Of a DNA stretch of 64,000 nt, positions 11,642 to 23,551 are shown in pieces. The notes below the pieces were generated by a model. The model saw only the letters and a program-made list of their open reading frames with translations, ran no database searches and was not told where the DNA came from. Source of the stretch: Labyrinthula sp. Ha (taxonomy: Eukaryota > Sar > Bigyra > Labyrinthulida > Labyrinthulaceae); the NCBI GenBank assembly GCA_015227615.1, contig JAALGZ010000005.1:1984001-2048000 (forward strand), written 5' to 3'. The translations under genes were made by a program, and so were the position numbers. How positions within the stretch are numbered: position 1 is the stretch's first letter; each line of letters opens with the position of its first letter.

Positions 11642-12499
11642 ATGGAGTTTGAACACTTTTCTTCCGATGAAGCCGAAAGTGTCGTTTCATCAAAGCCCCA
11701 ACCTCAACCTCGGATGTCTGAAGTTACTCAGGAATCAGTGGGAAAAAGAAGCAGTCTGGGGGAACGCAAGCTTCGCCCAATTTTTGTACAACGCCCCAAA
11801 GAGAGTGACATAGCTGATGGTCCGAAGCTTTTGAAGCAAAAATCCGGTATATTATCGATTAAGACATTGAGCCGCAAGAAGAATAAATCGTTTAGAACGC
11901 TACGACAGATGAAATCAAGAAAAAGTCTGAACGGTGAAGTAAGTGGATTGACTCTGCGAAGCCCTCGAGAAGGACAAGATAAGATCAATATTAAAAAGAA
12001 ACCTAGTTACTTTTCAGAAGTTTCCAACATAAATGAAAAGATAGAAACTGAAGATCTTACACATAAAGAGTTTGCCGGTACTTGGGTGAGTAATGAAGTA
12101 GATATCAATGCATTTATGGATGAACTGAACTTGGATGCTAGGTATCAAAAGTTGGCTCTTAACTTTGGTGGAGATGTTTCAAAAAGTATTAAAATTTGGC
12201 AAAAGGGACCAACTGGTAGTGATATATTTATTGAAGAAAGAACTCAAAGACGAGTTATCAAGTATCGCGTGGTTGTAGGTGAGGAGTTCGAGTTTTTGAA
12301 TGAACAAGAACAGACGTTAAGATGTAAAACTTCTTGGTTTACTGAAGCTGGAAGTAAACGGCGTTTAAAGGTTGAGCAATACAATCCGGCTACTGAAAGT
12401 ACAATCTTAAAAGTTTTCTACATTGAAGACAATAAGCTTATTGAGAAAACTGTAACAGACGATAAAGAATCATTTAGAGAATATAACAAAAAGCAGTAG
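11642..12499 (+). CDS. FABP/lipocalin-fold domain protein with a disordered basic N-terminal half
   Basis: Single exon, 285 residues from the first ATG, at 11642; a longer frame exists only from a TTG. Residues 1 to about 135 are low complexity: acidic-Ser start, PQPQPR, then many K/R/S (KKNKSFRTLRQMKSRKSL), with no predicted fold. Residues about 142-285 resemble a calycin domain. They open with EFAGTWVSNEVDINAFMDEL, the usual GTW...NFDEF start of cytosolic fatty-acid-binding proteins, continue with alternating short strands (IKIWQKGP, RVIKYRVVVGEEFEF, RRLKVEQYNP, ILKVFYIEDNKLIEKTV), and end in FREYNKK, like the R.Y.K closing strand. Probably a soluble lipid or hydrophobic-ligand carrier with a regulatory N-terminal extension. 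It is convergent with NAD kinase, 41 bp apart. Confidence 0.65.
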   Translation: MEFEHFSSDEAESVVSSKPQPQPRMSEVTQESVGKRSSLGERKLRPIFVQRPKESDIADGPKLLKQKSGILSIKTLSRKKNKSFRTLRQMKSRKSLNGEVSGLTLRSPREGQDKINIKKKPSYFSEVSNINEKIETEDLTHKEFAGTWVSNEVDINAFMDELNLDARYQKLALNFGGDVSKSIKIWQKGPTGSDIFIEERTQRRVIKYRVVVGEEFEFLNEQEQTLRCKTSWFTEAGSKRRLKVEQYNPATESTILKVFYIEDNKLIEKTVTDDKESFREYNKKQ

Positions 12500-12540
12500 T
12501 GTTAAGATATCTATGTAAAAAACATTTTATTCTAGAAATA

Positions 12541-14095
12541 TTAAAGAGGTTTTCTGTCTGTATTTTCACTTACACTGAACGCACTCTCTATAGCGTCAAA
12601 CCATTGATCACTCTCATCCTTCCCAGGTGGACAAAACCACATGATTGGATACTTGCTATATTCACAACATAGTTCTTCACCTTTATGCAACTGTTGCCTA
12701 TTCCCTCCGTCGAATGACACGAAAGCTTCTGATCTTGCGTTCTCTTTTACCTTTATTTTTAAGCGCTGCGAATCCGAAACTATAAACGGTCGAAAAGCGA
12801 GGGAAGAAACGCAGATGGGTGTTATGGCCATTGCGAACAAAGCTGGATGGATCATCGAACCACCTGCTGTTACCGCATAAGCAGTAGATCCAGTTGGAGT
12901 TGATATTATTAGCCCATCGCCTCTTATTGAGGCTATGAACTTATCGTTAATGAAAATATCCAGTTCTACAATGGATGGATTAGGACCCCGATCAATTACA
13001 ACTTCGTTGAGCACATTACGCTTAACGGTGCCTAAAGAGGCAAAAATTCGAGATCGGATTGAACAGTTTAGACTTTCAGGTTTGTTTATGACGGTCTTGA
13101 GTGTAGGGTTTACATCTTCTGGTTTAAAAGGGGTAAGAAAACCACGCGACCCAAGAGCAAAGGATACAATAGGAGGGCAACCTTTCTGGAATAGATTACT
13201 CGTTACAATCAGGCTGCCGTCGCCACCTAGAACCACTGCAAAATCAACATCATCTACTGAGTCAGATCTTAGAAATAAAGGAATAAAAGCAGTACTCCTT
13301 ATTGCCAAAGCATGCCAATAGCTGGTCTACCTTTTCTTTCTGCCTCTTGGTTAGAGTAGAATCAACCTAAATATAAGTGGAAAATGAAAACAACATTTGG
13401 TCGAACTATGGGTTTGACATTTTCCGATATCAGAGTTTCAATAACACTGAGGAAAGTTTCAGATGAAATATCTCCTGGTACACCTGGACGCTTGAGTATA
13501 ACACAAGTCTTCGGCTTGTCAAGCCAACGTAAGCTTGCTAAATCATTCGCAATTGGTTCTACTGTGAGTCTACCGGCTAAACTAATATAAAGATGTTTTC
13601 CTTACATTCAAAATTTTCTACATCAGTCTTTGTGGCAGATTTTGTAAGTAGGGTAAAGCCACACGCGGATGATATCTCCTCGACTGGTTCTATTATTTTG
13701 GATATTTTATTTGAGAAGAAGGTAAAACTCTTGGCCCTGCGAGTTGCTACATCTTTAATACTATGGCTCATGCCTTCTGAGTTCTTCAATTTAAAAACTA
13801 AATATAACAAAAAGAAAAGATCACTTTCTGCTTTCAGGATTTCCCTTTCCGCTTCTAGGTATCTTATTCTTTCTGACATTCGATTTTGATCTTCATTTGC
13901 TGTGTCTAGTTTCACCTCTCTAGTCAAATTTAGAAGATTTTTAGCAGTTTCTTCAATTTGAGATATCTTCTTTTCCATTCTTCTAGGTTGTTTTGTGCTA
14001 AAGAATGTGGTTCCAGGTGTTATTCGATTCCTGATAGTGTACTTGCAGTGTTGAACGAACAATTTCTTCATAACAGTTTCGCAGAAATGCCGCAT
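12541..14095 (-). CDS. NADK: NAD kinase, five exons
   Basis: Phosphorylates NAD+ to NADP+. Proposed exons: 14095-13825, 13797-13606, 13576-13392, 13366-13296, 13267-12541, giving 481 residues. Introns are 27, 29, 25 and 28 nt. The first (13798-13824, GTGATC...TTTAG) has no stop and keeps frame, so it is less certain. The others each bridge a frame change. Catalytic core: VDFAVVLGGDGSLIVTSNLF with the GGDG motif near residue 255, GSRGFLTPF, LNEVVIDRG, and the glycine-rich GDGLIISTPTGSTAYAVTAGG followed by MIHP, all diagnostic. The N-terminus is basic with few acids (MRHFCETVMKKLFVQHCKY and on) and could be a mitochondrial presequence. It is followed by a predicted coiled coil. Unspliced, the catalytic exon gives a spurious N-terminal peptide. 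The start at 14095 is the first ATG in frame. Confidence 0.88.
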
Positions 14096-17000
14096 TGTGA
14101 TAAATTACATATTTTGTTTGCTACTACCCACCAGTGCCAAGGGGGTGTCAAAACTCTAGAGAGTAAAAAACCTGAATAAGATGTTGTTGTTGAGATAAAT
14201 GAAACCAACTCAAGATAGGTTTTATGATATTTTGTTTCTATGATATCTCATAGTGGAAGTTCGAAGAAGTTAAGCATGTGAGAGGTCCATGGGGCACTTA
14301 TATCCCGCAGAATAATTAAAGGAAAACTTAAACAAAGAAAGTCATTATATACAACTCCACAAGTAATTCATATCAAAAAAATCTCAGAGCTTTCATATAT
14401 TGACAGGTATCTATAGACTGGATTGATTTGTAGTCTCAGTTCCTGGATATCGACAGTTTTACAGATGGATTAAACAACAACAGCATGAAGCAGTGGACGG
14501 TGAACTTAGGTACCAAAGTGATAGGGGAAATGGTTCTAATTGAGTAATATCTAAATTTATATTATCTTAATAAATTCTTAAAGTTGTCCATAACCTCCAA
14601 TATATGAGTAGAGGCCGATGAGTAAGATACACTAAAATGCACCATATGACCAAATGTTTCAACCCAAATAGCTCGGAAAACCTCAAAATTGTTTTAACGA
14701 GTTCCAAAAACACTTGAAATCATACTAATGCTCATAATTTAAATAAAGTTAAATCTACATTGGGGATATATCTTAAAATATATGGAAGAAAAGCTATTTA
14801 ACTATATAGAAAGAGATTCCTTCTCTCGTAAATGGTATGATACCATTAAAAAGGCCAAATGATTTTCTAGGAGCTACAAAAAGAAACATACCCGCTGGTT
14901 CATTTCCTCTCAATATGAACTTAGATTTAATTTAGTTAGTTTCTTATGTAACGGTATCCCCAACTTTGGTGGTTTTATTCGTACTCAGGTTTGAATAAAT
15001 GCTCAAATGACCTTGGCTCAGAGCAGATGTGTGACCGCAACATTTAATATTTCTCTTCTGGGTATACCGAGAAAAAAAGCATGGAAAGATACTAAGCTTA
15101 GTTATCCTAGTTTCATGACATCTTCGATTAACTTCCCAGAGGGTTATCTAGCTCTGCAAGGACAAGTACCATGTGGGATAGGATTTGGTATCGTAGTTGA
15201 TAAGAGTGTGCAAAAATTGGACAATTTTAATTTGATTTGTTGTTACCGCTAAGAATGGTTATATTTAAATCTAACAAAATCAATGTATTACTTAAAATTA
15301 TCAACTGATTAACAAGGGGTGAGTACGTGTATTTGGAAGATATTAGTATCAATGAATAAAATTTGATTACAAATATTATCAAAAAACTAGACCGTACCAT
15401 TCATATTGCAGAAAGATATACCACTCATTCGAAAACATTGATCTCCCTTCTGGAGCTATCTCTCTAGCCTAAAATCTAGGTTGAATGTAAGATTCTTGCT
15501 TTAGAAAATGCTAAACAAAAAACAAACCAACTTCCACGCTCAACATCTACCCTATGGCGGCATGGCCCCGACCAAATCCTGTTAGTTTGTATAGCTAATA
15601 AACAGGGAAGCTAGAGTTCACAAAAAATTGTTGGAAAATGTTAAATTTCAGATTTTGTTTAGTACATTTAAGCAAATGCAAAATCTAAACCTTGAAATGA
15701 AAGCTATTAACTAATAAATATACACTTCCACCTTTATTGAAGATGTGTTTTCAAAGAGGGGAGGCGGATCGTACGCAAAAAAAACAGGAACTAAGGTTGA
15801 TGCTTGCCATTAACTCGTACCTTATCCTTTAGCCAATACACATGTTACATGGAATTTGATATAACAGGAAAATTCTCTAAAGGAATTATGACCAACAAAT
15901 TGTTTTCCCAGCAAAAAGCGATTATAAGCGGGAGTCGTAATATTTAGACAAATCTAACATTCCTTACATTACCGTCTGGAGAGGTGAAGCTTTTTAGCTT
16001 GTGCTTTGCACAAAGGGTTTTATTTGTTAAGCAGTGCTCATATTCAAAGATCTTATGTTGATCTAGAGGCATTTTTCTGTAACATATACTCACCCCACGT
16101 TGGAAACAACATGTTTTAACAGACATATCTTTCAGTACTACTTGAAAATATTCTTTTAATTTGAACATTAAGGATTTGTTGTTTCGTTTCCCAGATTAAT
16201 GTTTCACTGATGGGAATTCTGAGCAACTTCATCTACAAAATCGGTTGCGCACAGATTTAGCAATTGCAATATCCTTTTTTTTTTAACTTCGCGATTACAA
16301 TTTCAAGGTTAGTAAATAGCATGAAAAAAATGTCTGACTGGATTTTAGGGGCTCTGTACTCCAAGAGGCACTTATATGTCAATAAATAGTTCACCGGTAC
16401 TTATTCTAGCGAACATGAGAATAGTTTTCGAAATTTCCTGAGTATTTTACCATATTTCCAGCATATGTTAAGCGGTTGGAGGTCTAATAACGAGAAGGAT
16501 CCTGGATTTGTAATAACAAAAAAAATCAATGAGTCAGCGAAACTCCTGCCTTGGTAACTTTTTCCCTATCTGGCCATGTAGACTGTCTTTGGAAATGATA
16601 CTGCAATTCAAGCTTTTAGCTAAGCACAGTTCATCAAAATCAAACAGCTCTATCTAGCTTTGACGTTTGGAGCTTCTTTATTTATGTACCTGGATTAGGA
16701 TTAAAAAAGCTATGCTCTGTAGATCCTAATTATTTTATTTCATGGAATGAAAAATTCTGCATTTATTCATGAAACAAAGTATGTGCCACCTTTCAAGAAG
16801 AAATCTATTTGAATTACTTCTGTATCTTATCCTTAAGAGTAAAACGTGTTGGTATAACGTGGATACCTCCGAGTTGCAAACATTTAACCTAAGATTTGGG
16901 ATTTACAGCTTGTCGTTGTAGATACACAAGGTCTTTGCGTAGGGAGTATATGTTACTTTTTTAGAGAAGGTCTTGGGTAGCCAATGGAACTAAATATAGT

Positions 17001-17685
17001 GTAAATTATGGTACCACGCACACTAACATGTGAGTCAAGTATCATCTCTTAGCCGAAAAAGTAATTAGTGCATTTCCCTCAACTTGAAATGAATAATGTT
17101 ATGAGAATCTAAACTAAACTAAATAAAGGGGAAACTTTGCTTAAATTAACAACTTTAAGGTAATGGCAAGTAACTTTGTTACTATTATTTACATAAAACC
17201 GTAGTTTAAATGAGCATTATCTTTAAAACTGTGATGTCAACAAGATTGTTTATCCTGGTTCTATTATTTGTCTCTATATTTCAGATTTTCATATACAATA
17301 GATTTGATACTCGTCTTTCATTATATTCTACAGACACCCTCCACACGCCTATTTCTCTACATTGTATAAAGAAGTTTCTTTATCCTGACTAGAACAATGT
17401 AATACTTTGTTCTGTATTAGTCATTAACGGTACGGCATCATGTCTGTAGAAATGCCCAAAATCCAGGCAACTCTTCGTTCAAAAATACAATTGTGTAACG
17501 ACACTGAAACGATGAGTAAGGATCTTGGCGGGAACCATTCCGATACAATGTTCAACAGACGTCGGTCATAGAAGATATCTCCAGGTGTAGTTATTATCCC
17601 GCTAGTTTAAACTAAAAGGGTTACGAAAAACCTAAAGAAAATAGATAAGACTAAGTAAATTTCACTGGACACGATACTCGGTAGG
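14096..17685. other. 3.6-kb gene desert
   Basis: No intact gene seen. Short stopped frames only. The one stretch with some protein character (15007-15252, +) is listed separately as a possible Helitron/Pif1-like relic. Confidence 0.55.
15007..15252 (+). mobile_element. Possible Pif1-like helicase relic (Helitron type)
   Basis: An 80-codon frame whose last third reads GQVPCGIGFGIVVDKSVQ then KLDN. This resembles the C-terminal motif of Pif1-family helicases (an Arg-Gln, Pro, small hydrophobic helix, then KSQG and TLD), including those carried by Helitrons. The Gly of KSQG is not present and upstream helicase motifs are not visible in the same frame. A host Pif1 gene is unlikely because the flanks are heavily stopped. 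Resemblance is short and could be chance. Confidence 0.25.
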
Positions 17686-18243
17686 ATGACAAGTAATGAA
17701 CCCCTTGAAACCAACGTTACGAGCTATATCATTAAAGTTAGAGACTGCAAGGCAGCTTGGAGTAGATTAAAGTTTGATTTTAAAGAGTTCTTATTATGTT
17801 TTTTTGGTGAAAATAGTGGAGGGTCTATTATGGAAGAGGTAGGAAACCTTAAGCCAGGAACTCTTTATTTAATGTCTAGAAATAATGAGCATGTTTTGAA
17901 GACAATTATTGCCACCATTACTGAATACAAGAATGAAGACTGCGTCTTGCACTTTGACGCAAGTAACGTGTATGCTCAGGATAAACTTTCATGTGTTGTC
18001 GAGTTAAGCAACAAACCTGAAAGCATAAATGTAACCTTGAGCAGAATAAAAAAAAAACACGTTAAGCGCTGCTTTCCTTTTATGACATGGCACCTTAAGC
18101 GCTCGTCTTTTTTTTACCTTATGCGTGAGAAAGCAAAGACAAAGGAAATTTACAGTCAGGATATTGAATTCGCCTTAAAACGTTTCTTCCATGTAACCAG
18201 TCGCACAATGCCCTCTGAAAATAGTTCACTGCTTGTTCAATAA
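17686..18243 (+). CDS. Unrecognised 185-residue protein
   Basis: Single clean frame from ATG at 17686. No family recognised. The protein has no signal peptide or membrane segment. Residues about 15-30 contain YIIKVRDCKAAWSRLKFDF, and residues about 60-120 alternate short strands (GTLYLMSRNNEHVLKTIIA, DCVLHFDASNVYAQDKLSC), suggesting an alpha/beta domain. A basic segment follows (SRIKKKHVKRC). Codon use resembles neighbouring genes, and the frame is nearly twice as long as any other in the adjacent desert. It stands about 0.7 kb upstream of the next gene on the same strand. Probably a real gene with unknown role; a lineage-specific protein is plausible. Confidence 0.55.
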   Translation: MTSNEPLETNVTSYIIKVRDCKAAWSRLKFDFKEFLLCFFGENSGGSIMEEVGNLKPGTLYLMSRNNEHVLKTIIATITEYKNEDCVLHFDASNVYAQDKLSCVVELSNKPESINVTLSRIKKKHVKRCFPFMTWHLKRSSFFYLMREKAKTKEIYSQDIEFALKRFFHVTSRTMPSENSSLLVQ

Positions 18244-18556
18244 CTAGCTCTTCGCAAAGATATGAGGTTTACTGCAAATTTTGGCTATCACAACAATTGA
18301 CCACAACATTTATCCTACTACAAATAGGGCGTACAATATTAGTTTGGAGCAGATCATTACAAGATTTAGGTGAGAATGAGAAAAAAGTCTTTGAACATAT
18401 ATTATTTAAAGAAAGTTCAACTATATTCTGTTTCATTAGCTGTCCCGCAAAAGAATAGTACATATAAACAGCATCCGCAACAATAATTGCGTTGCTTAAT
18501 ACACATCTTCAACCCTTTCTTTTGGTTCATATAGGTTCGAAGAAAACCAAACCATA

Positions 18557-18840
18557 TTAAATTAAACCGGATGAATCACTCAAAGAATACTTCCCTAGAT
18601 CCATAGCTCCGAAATAAAAGAACACCGCTTAGAACAAGTGCCAATTCTGCTTAGTTAATGAAACTTCTGCTCTCTTTTCTTCTCTCTATGAACTTATATT
18701 GTTCCAAAAACGTCTCATACAATGTAAAAAATATCACAAATGCTAATAAACCTCTTTCGTAGTTGTCTTGAGTTGAAGATAGACAATATATTCTTAATTG
18801 ACTATTATCATCACCAATTTCAGTCTCCACAATTTTTTCT
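18557..18840 (-). CDS. Tentative small membrane-protein segment, start not found
   Basis: An open frame on the minus strand (18840-18665) reads IYCLSSTQDNYERGLLAFV followed by a hydrophobic stretch and a basic segment (KFIERRKESR). A candidate 37-nt intron (18628-18664, GTTTCA...CTAAG) would link it to a short last exon ending at 18557. No ATG lies in frame upstream before the divergent gene begins at about 18850-18928, so the gene may be broken, start at a missed exon, or not be a gene. Low certainty. Confidence 0.22.
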
Positions 18841-18927
18841 CAATTCACCTTGTTTGCGCTTTATATTCACCCCCGGTTCTTAACTCCGCTGGTCGGACAG
18901 ATTGTGTCACCAAAACTTAAATTAAAA

Positions 18928-19971
18928 ATGGAAGAATATCAGAAAGAAGAGATAATCACAGTAGAAGACCCATTTGCCGGCGAAGCGACTCATAATCTAC
19001 AAAGAAAAGCAGCCATCGTCTCTGGAGGAGCTGTAAACCACGGGTTGAACGTTATGTTTAAGTCTACACCAAACTTTGACCTAAACAATACCATCTTTAA
19101 GACTGTTTCGGGGAAGTTCGGTGCGCGTCGTTTGATCGTGAAAGCAAGGTTGGGAAATGACGAATATTGGAAGAATGAAACTAAAGATGATATTGAGGAA
19201 AAATATGAGGAATACATGCAGAAGATGCCGGTTCTAAAGAATCCAAACCATAATCAAGCTATCCTTAACTTTATGAAGGAAGACTGTAACTTTCTAGCTG
19301 AGCACGCTGATGGAAGTTTCATGGACCATTTATATTTCTGCCATGACTACTCTGCCGTTCACTATAAAGAAGTTTCTCCAAGAGTACTCTTTCTTCACAG
19401 TATTCTGGGAGTTGGAACAAATATGTTTCCAATGGAGGTTGACAAAATTCCAAAGTTGAAAGGTTTACTTACCGATGAAGAGTTCAAACAAACAGAAGCA
19501 TTTCCTTCTGTTTTGAGAATGATTTATCATAATCGACTGCTTAAAGAGCTCGCTGAAATAGAGGATTGGCCGCAAACTCTAAAGAAAATTACTTTTCACA
19601 GAGTAATTGACAACAAGAAACTTGAGCTTTCTAAGGATGAGTTTATTGTGGCGATGAATTACCAAATGGTCCACCAGCTTGATTTTCTTCCGTGCAGTAA
19701 CTGGTGTACACAGATAAAGGATCCTTTTTTCCAGGTATTTATAGAAATCCACGACTTTCTCACAAAATTTGGTTTGCTTAGAGCAGAAATGGATCAAAAT
19801 CTGTCTTCACCTTCAGAGAAAAACGAGCATGGTATGCCTCTGACTCTAGGTAACTTTATATCAGGTCTGGTACCAAAAGCTTTAAAAAGAAATGAAACAG
19901 CTTCCAGTATGGAATCAAATTCAAGTCAGATAGCTCATAGCCTAGAGTATACTCTTCACTGGAAGGAATAA
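18928..19971 (+). CDS. Conserved-looking soluble protein of unknown function
   Basis: Single exon. I take the ATG at 18928 (347 residues, MEEYQKEEIITVEDPFAGEA). An in-frame ATG at 18850 would add 26 residues of weak character. No signal peptide or membrane span. The central part is rich in conserved-type motifs: NHNQAILNFMKEDCNFLAEH, then HADGSFMDHLYFCHDYSAVH, SPRVLFLHSILGVGTNMFPM, and MVHQLDFLPCSNWCTQIKD. The dense His, Asp and Glu in the first two suggest a metal-binding or HD-like helical domain, but I cannot assign a family. The last 40 residues look disordered. The gene is convergent with GPN1 and ends just 17 bp from its stop, so their 3' UTRs must overlap. Confidence 0.75.
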   Translation: MEEYQKEEIITVEDPFAGEATHNLQRKAAIVSGGAVNHGLNVMFKSTPNFDLNNTIFKTVSGKFGARRLIVKARLGNDEYWKNETKDDIEEKYEEYMQKMPVLKNPNHNQAILNFMKEDCNFLAEHADGSFMDHLYFCHDYSAVHYKEVSPRVLFLHSILGVGTNMFPMEVDKIPKLKGLLTDEEFKQTEAFPSVLRMIYHNRLLKELAEIEDWPQTLKKITFHRVIDNKKLELSKDEFIVAMNYQMVHQLDFLPCSNWCTQIKDPFFQVFIEIHDFLTKFGLLRAEMDQNLSSPSEKNEHGMPLTLGNFISGLVPKALKRNETASSMESNSSQIAHSLEYTLHWKE

Positions 19972-19988
19972 ATAGTTGGTTAAATTTA

Positions 19989-21014
19989 TTAACATTTATG
20001 CGGTTTTAAAAATTCACGTAACTTCTCAAGCTCTTTCTCATCATCCTCTAAGTTTTCATTACGTAGATCATTAATCTTAGAACTATTTTCCGGCGTCTTT
20101 GTCGTTAACACAGTTTCTGAAGCAGTATAAGGTTTGGAAACAGATTTCTCTGGTTTGTTTTCTTCTCTTCGTCTTGGGTCAACTAAATCATCTTTTTCTG
20201 GGGCGTTGACATCCTGGGTTGTTGCTTGGCGTGAACGATAAGAGGTCGATTCTTTACTTTTTTCTTCTATTTTTTCAAGTAGTTCTGAAAAACCAGTACC
20301 ATAGAGTGAAGAGACACCTACATGATCCAAGTTAGAATAAAACTCATCCAGGACAAGAGACATAGATCTGCTTAGGCCATCAATAAATTCTTCTTCACCA
20401 GCATCATATTTTTTCTGTAAAGCATCCTCAAAGGCAGTAAAATCTTGCATCCATCTCGAGGCAAAGTCATGCGACTTGACATCTGTCTTATTGAATACAA
20501 TGATGAAAGGCAAATTCAACTTGAAGAATATGCTACAAGCGTAGAGCATATTAGACATAAAAGTGGTTGGACTTTCGCACCTTGGAGTATCTATAACATA
20601 TAGAATTACAGTACGGAAATTTGAGGCAAGTGATTTGGTTATAATTTCACCAGAGGCAGACCACGTGAACACTTCAATCTGCCCAGGAGTGTCAAAAAGA
20701 GCAAACTTGTTTGTCTTGATTTTAAGGACGTCTATTAAGCCATTGAACTTCGTAGAGAAGAGGTTTAGGGAGGTGGTGATGGCGCCGTTTGGTCCAAGTT
20801 TGTAGTTTTTCATAACTTCAGAGTAGTTCACAGTGTCACGAATGTCAACGTTGGCAGGGAAGCTTACTTTGTGGACAGCTGGGTCCAAATTTATGGCATA
20901 AGGTTGCTGTTTTATTTGATTCAAATGCGCATAAAGTCTACGCAACATCGTGCTCTTTCCTGAACCAGCCATTCCAATGACGATACAACATATTGGGGTT
21001 TCCTTGTCTTCCAT
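19989..21014 (-). CDS. GPN1: GPN-loop GTPase 1 (Npa3/XAB1 type)
   Basis: GTPase needed for assembly and nuclear import of RNA polymerase II. Single exon, 341 residues. G1/P-loop GMAGSGKST at residues 14-22, the family-defining Gly-Pro-Asn in [15 protein letters not shown] (GPN at 74-76), G3 [18 protein letters not shown] at 108-125, and G4 NKTD at about 175-178. [15 protein letters not shown] closes the G domain at about residues 240-255. The C-terminal 85 residues are charged and low complexity ([33 protein letters not shown]), as in other GPN1 proteins, which have acidic tails absent in GPN2 and GPN3. The start is the only ATG near the P-loop. Confidence 0.93.
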   Translation of the reverse strand: MEDKETPICCIVIGMAGSGKSTMLRRLYAHLNQIKQQPYAINLDPAVHKVSFPANVDIRDTVNYSEVMKNYKLGPNGAITTSLNLFSTKFNGLIDVLKIKTNKFALFDTPGQIEVFTWSASGEIITKSLASNFRTVILYVIDTPRCESPTTFMSNMLYACSIFFKLNLPFIIVFNKTDVKSHDFASRWMQDFTAFEDALQKKYDAGEEEFIDGLSRSMSLVLDEFYSNLDHVGVSSLYGTGFSELLEKIEEKSKESTSYRSRQATTQDVNAPEKDDLVDPRRREENKPEKSVSKPYTASETVLTTKTPENSSKINDLRNENLEDDEKELEKLREFLKPHKC

Positions 21015-23551
21015 TGTTCTGATATTTGATAGAGGCTGGGTTTGGCACTCAGTAATGCACCATTAACACTTACCAGCTTTTAACGCCGCCTTAAAGGGAG
21101 CTGAAACCTCGATAAAAAAAAATGAAACAAGGAAACAATAATTCAACATAGAGATATGTCTTTTGAAAAAAAATATTTGTTTTTAATCTCCTTGTAATTA
21201 AAGATTACTTAGATAATAGCTATAAGTTCCCCATAAGTGTCTTATCCTTAAGGGAACCAGATAAGATAGATATGTTGAGATGAAAAAAGCATATTCTGAA
21301 CTACATTTTATTCATTTATTTAGTTAAAGGTCTTATTTGTATAATATTATGTATATATATATATATATCAATTTTTAAGTACCAATGATTAGATGAGTGA
21401 TCTGAAAAAATGACCAAGGGCAAAAGTCTGGAACTTTTTCCGAAAAAAATATGTTCGAAATGAATCCTGGTAACATATATAGACTTGTTCCTGTGAAAAA
21501 CCTTGTTATAATATTAAGTTCGTTTCTTTAATTAAAGTGAAAAATCAATTACTCCAACAATACACCTCTTGTTAACAGACAAATACCTTTCAAGAAAAGC
21601 ATACACAGCGTCAAAAATACTAAAAAACTAACTTTAGGGTATTAATGCGTAGTACAATATTTTTTATTAAACTTTGTTTCTTACCAAAACTCTATAGCTA
21701 GGCAGAGGGTGAAAATGAATGGATACATAGCAAGGCAGTTGATAGAACTCCATAACTTCAGTTAGCGCAACCTATGCTAGGTGTTAAACTTCATCAAGAT
21801 TCACAGTAATCAGATTAACATTTAAAAATATAACCCAGTTACCAATGTTGCAAAATCGAGGCGAGTTTGAATATTCGCTTTGAGTATATATGCAACTTAT
21901 ATCTATTACAAGAGCAAGATATCATTGGAACATGTGTACCAGATAATGAAAAGTTAAATTAGAAAAAAATAAAGAGTAAATCTTCAATATGAAATCAATT
22001 TTAAACCCAATGACACGAGCTAAGTGCAGAGTGGTCAATGTCAAAGCTACTGCTCTTTAATTTTACTATAGGTATGTGCATCTAATTTGGTTCTCCGAGT
22101 ATTTTCTTAAAAGAAACAGTTTCCTGTAAACTAATAAATAATATGTTTCTTCCAGAGAACAGCTCTCTCCAAGATTCTTATTGTATTAAGTATACTCCAG
22201 TTATCTATCTCATTTTAACTGTTATTCCGTTAAACAAAGAGTTTTCAGCATATAAAGCCTATGGTTACATAGTAGGCTACCCGGAAAAGAGAATAAAAGC
22301 TGAAATGGACAAATTCTGCCCAAGTATAGTTCCTACTTGTGACTTATCTTGAGAAGAACCTGAATCTTAACTATTACTCTGTATTCTTTTTTCATGTTCC
22401 TATTACGATCAAGGATTAAAAAAGTTTATCTTTCAGTCATGAACATCGGACAGACATAGTTCACTTATAATCAATAAACTATTTAATTCTTCCAATGATG
22501 TTTGATTCTTTGATGCAACTGCTTTGAGCTATCTATGACATATATTACCTATATATAAAGTAAACTTGAATACACGACTAAGGCAACCTCATCTCTAGCT
22601 GATCGGGTGATAAGGAAATGGCTTCTCTAAATAAAAATATGTTTTAACCTTTATATTAGACTTAACTTTTGAAATGCTTCAAAATGCAATGATACAGTCT
22701 TATGTACCGAGAATTCTCATATCAGTATTTACTAAACTATATGCAGTCCGTCTTCTAATTGTTTTCTTATGTTCTTAACTTTTGTGTTATTTGCCAGTGA
22801 GAACGAATCACAAGACCTATAGCAGAGAAGATTGCAATCAAAAAGGGTTACTGTAAATGCTATTATTAAGGTTACGTCACGTTGATACGATCTTAGACAT
22901 GAACTATTCAGTCTGCTCTATGCACCATTTTTTGCTTCTTTGTGGTTGCTTATATTTTCATAAAACAAGAATGTCGGATAATAGACTACCTATCAGAGGT
23001 ATTGCTTCATATTTACGTAATCATAAATGGTATATTAAAAGTTGTTTGAGTATGCTGTTTTAGTGAAGGAATCATTCATGTGAAATTCCGATATTGCCAA
23101 AAATGTTTTAAAATGGTAAAGCCCTGTTTCCCCCCATCCCACAAACATAAAATGAATTTTCCTTAATCATTTGTTTTTTATTTATTATATAATTGTAGGC
23201 AATTGGGTTTACCTTAATAATTTTTCGCTTCCAAACATCATCTTCTACTTCTCAAGCTACCGATTGCCTGAGGCATTCCATTCCCAGCATGTCAATAGTA
23301 TAGAAGAGAACTTAATTTATATTTTTAGTATGGTATATATGAAATGAAATTGATAGAAGTGAAAAATAAATCATCCCTTTTCCATTCAATTATTCTTTTT
23401 AATTCATTTGACGCGATTAACTTAAAGTATGCCCCGGACCATTTCTCCTACTTTACATATCTTGTTAACTCAAAATTGAATTACCACAAGTCACGATACA
23501 ATTTAGGGATACAGTGTTGTCATTTTCTTGCTGGGGAAATAAGAAGTTCAA
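21015..23551. other. 2.5-kb gene desert
   Basis: Nothing that I can call a gene. Contains a (TA)8 microsatellite at 21352-21368 and many short A- and T-runs. The first 100 bp next to GPN1 are GC-richer (TTTTAACGCCGCC) and are probably its promoter. Confidence 0.5.
21352..21368. repeat. TA dinucleotide microsatellite
   Basis: Seventeen bases of alternating T and A in the desert upstream of the RUS gene. Confidence 0.8.

Noticed and set aside
12541-13308. NAD kinase starting from its single-exon frame with an alternative start at 13308
   Set aside because: That start is not ATG, and the peptide before the GGDG core is intron and out-of-frame sequence; the 28-nt intron 13268-13295 gives a continuous longer protein.
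14250-14320. GAAGTTAAGCATG with a nearby GGTCCATGG, also 5S-like
   Set aside because: Only one short block fits and no flanking helix is present.
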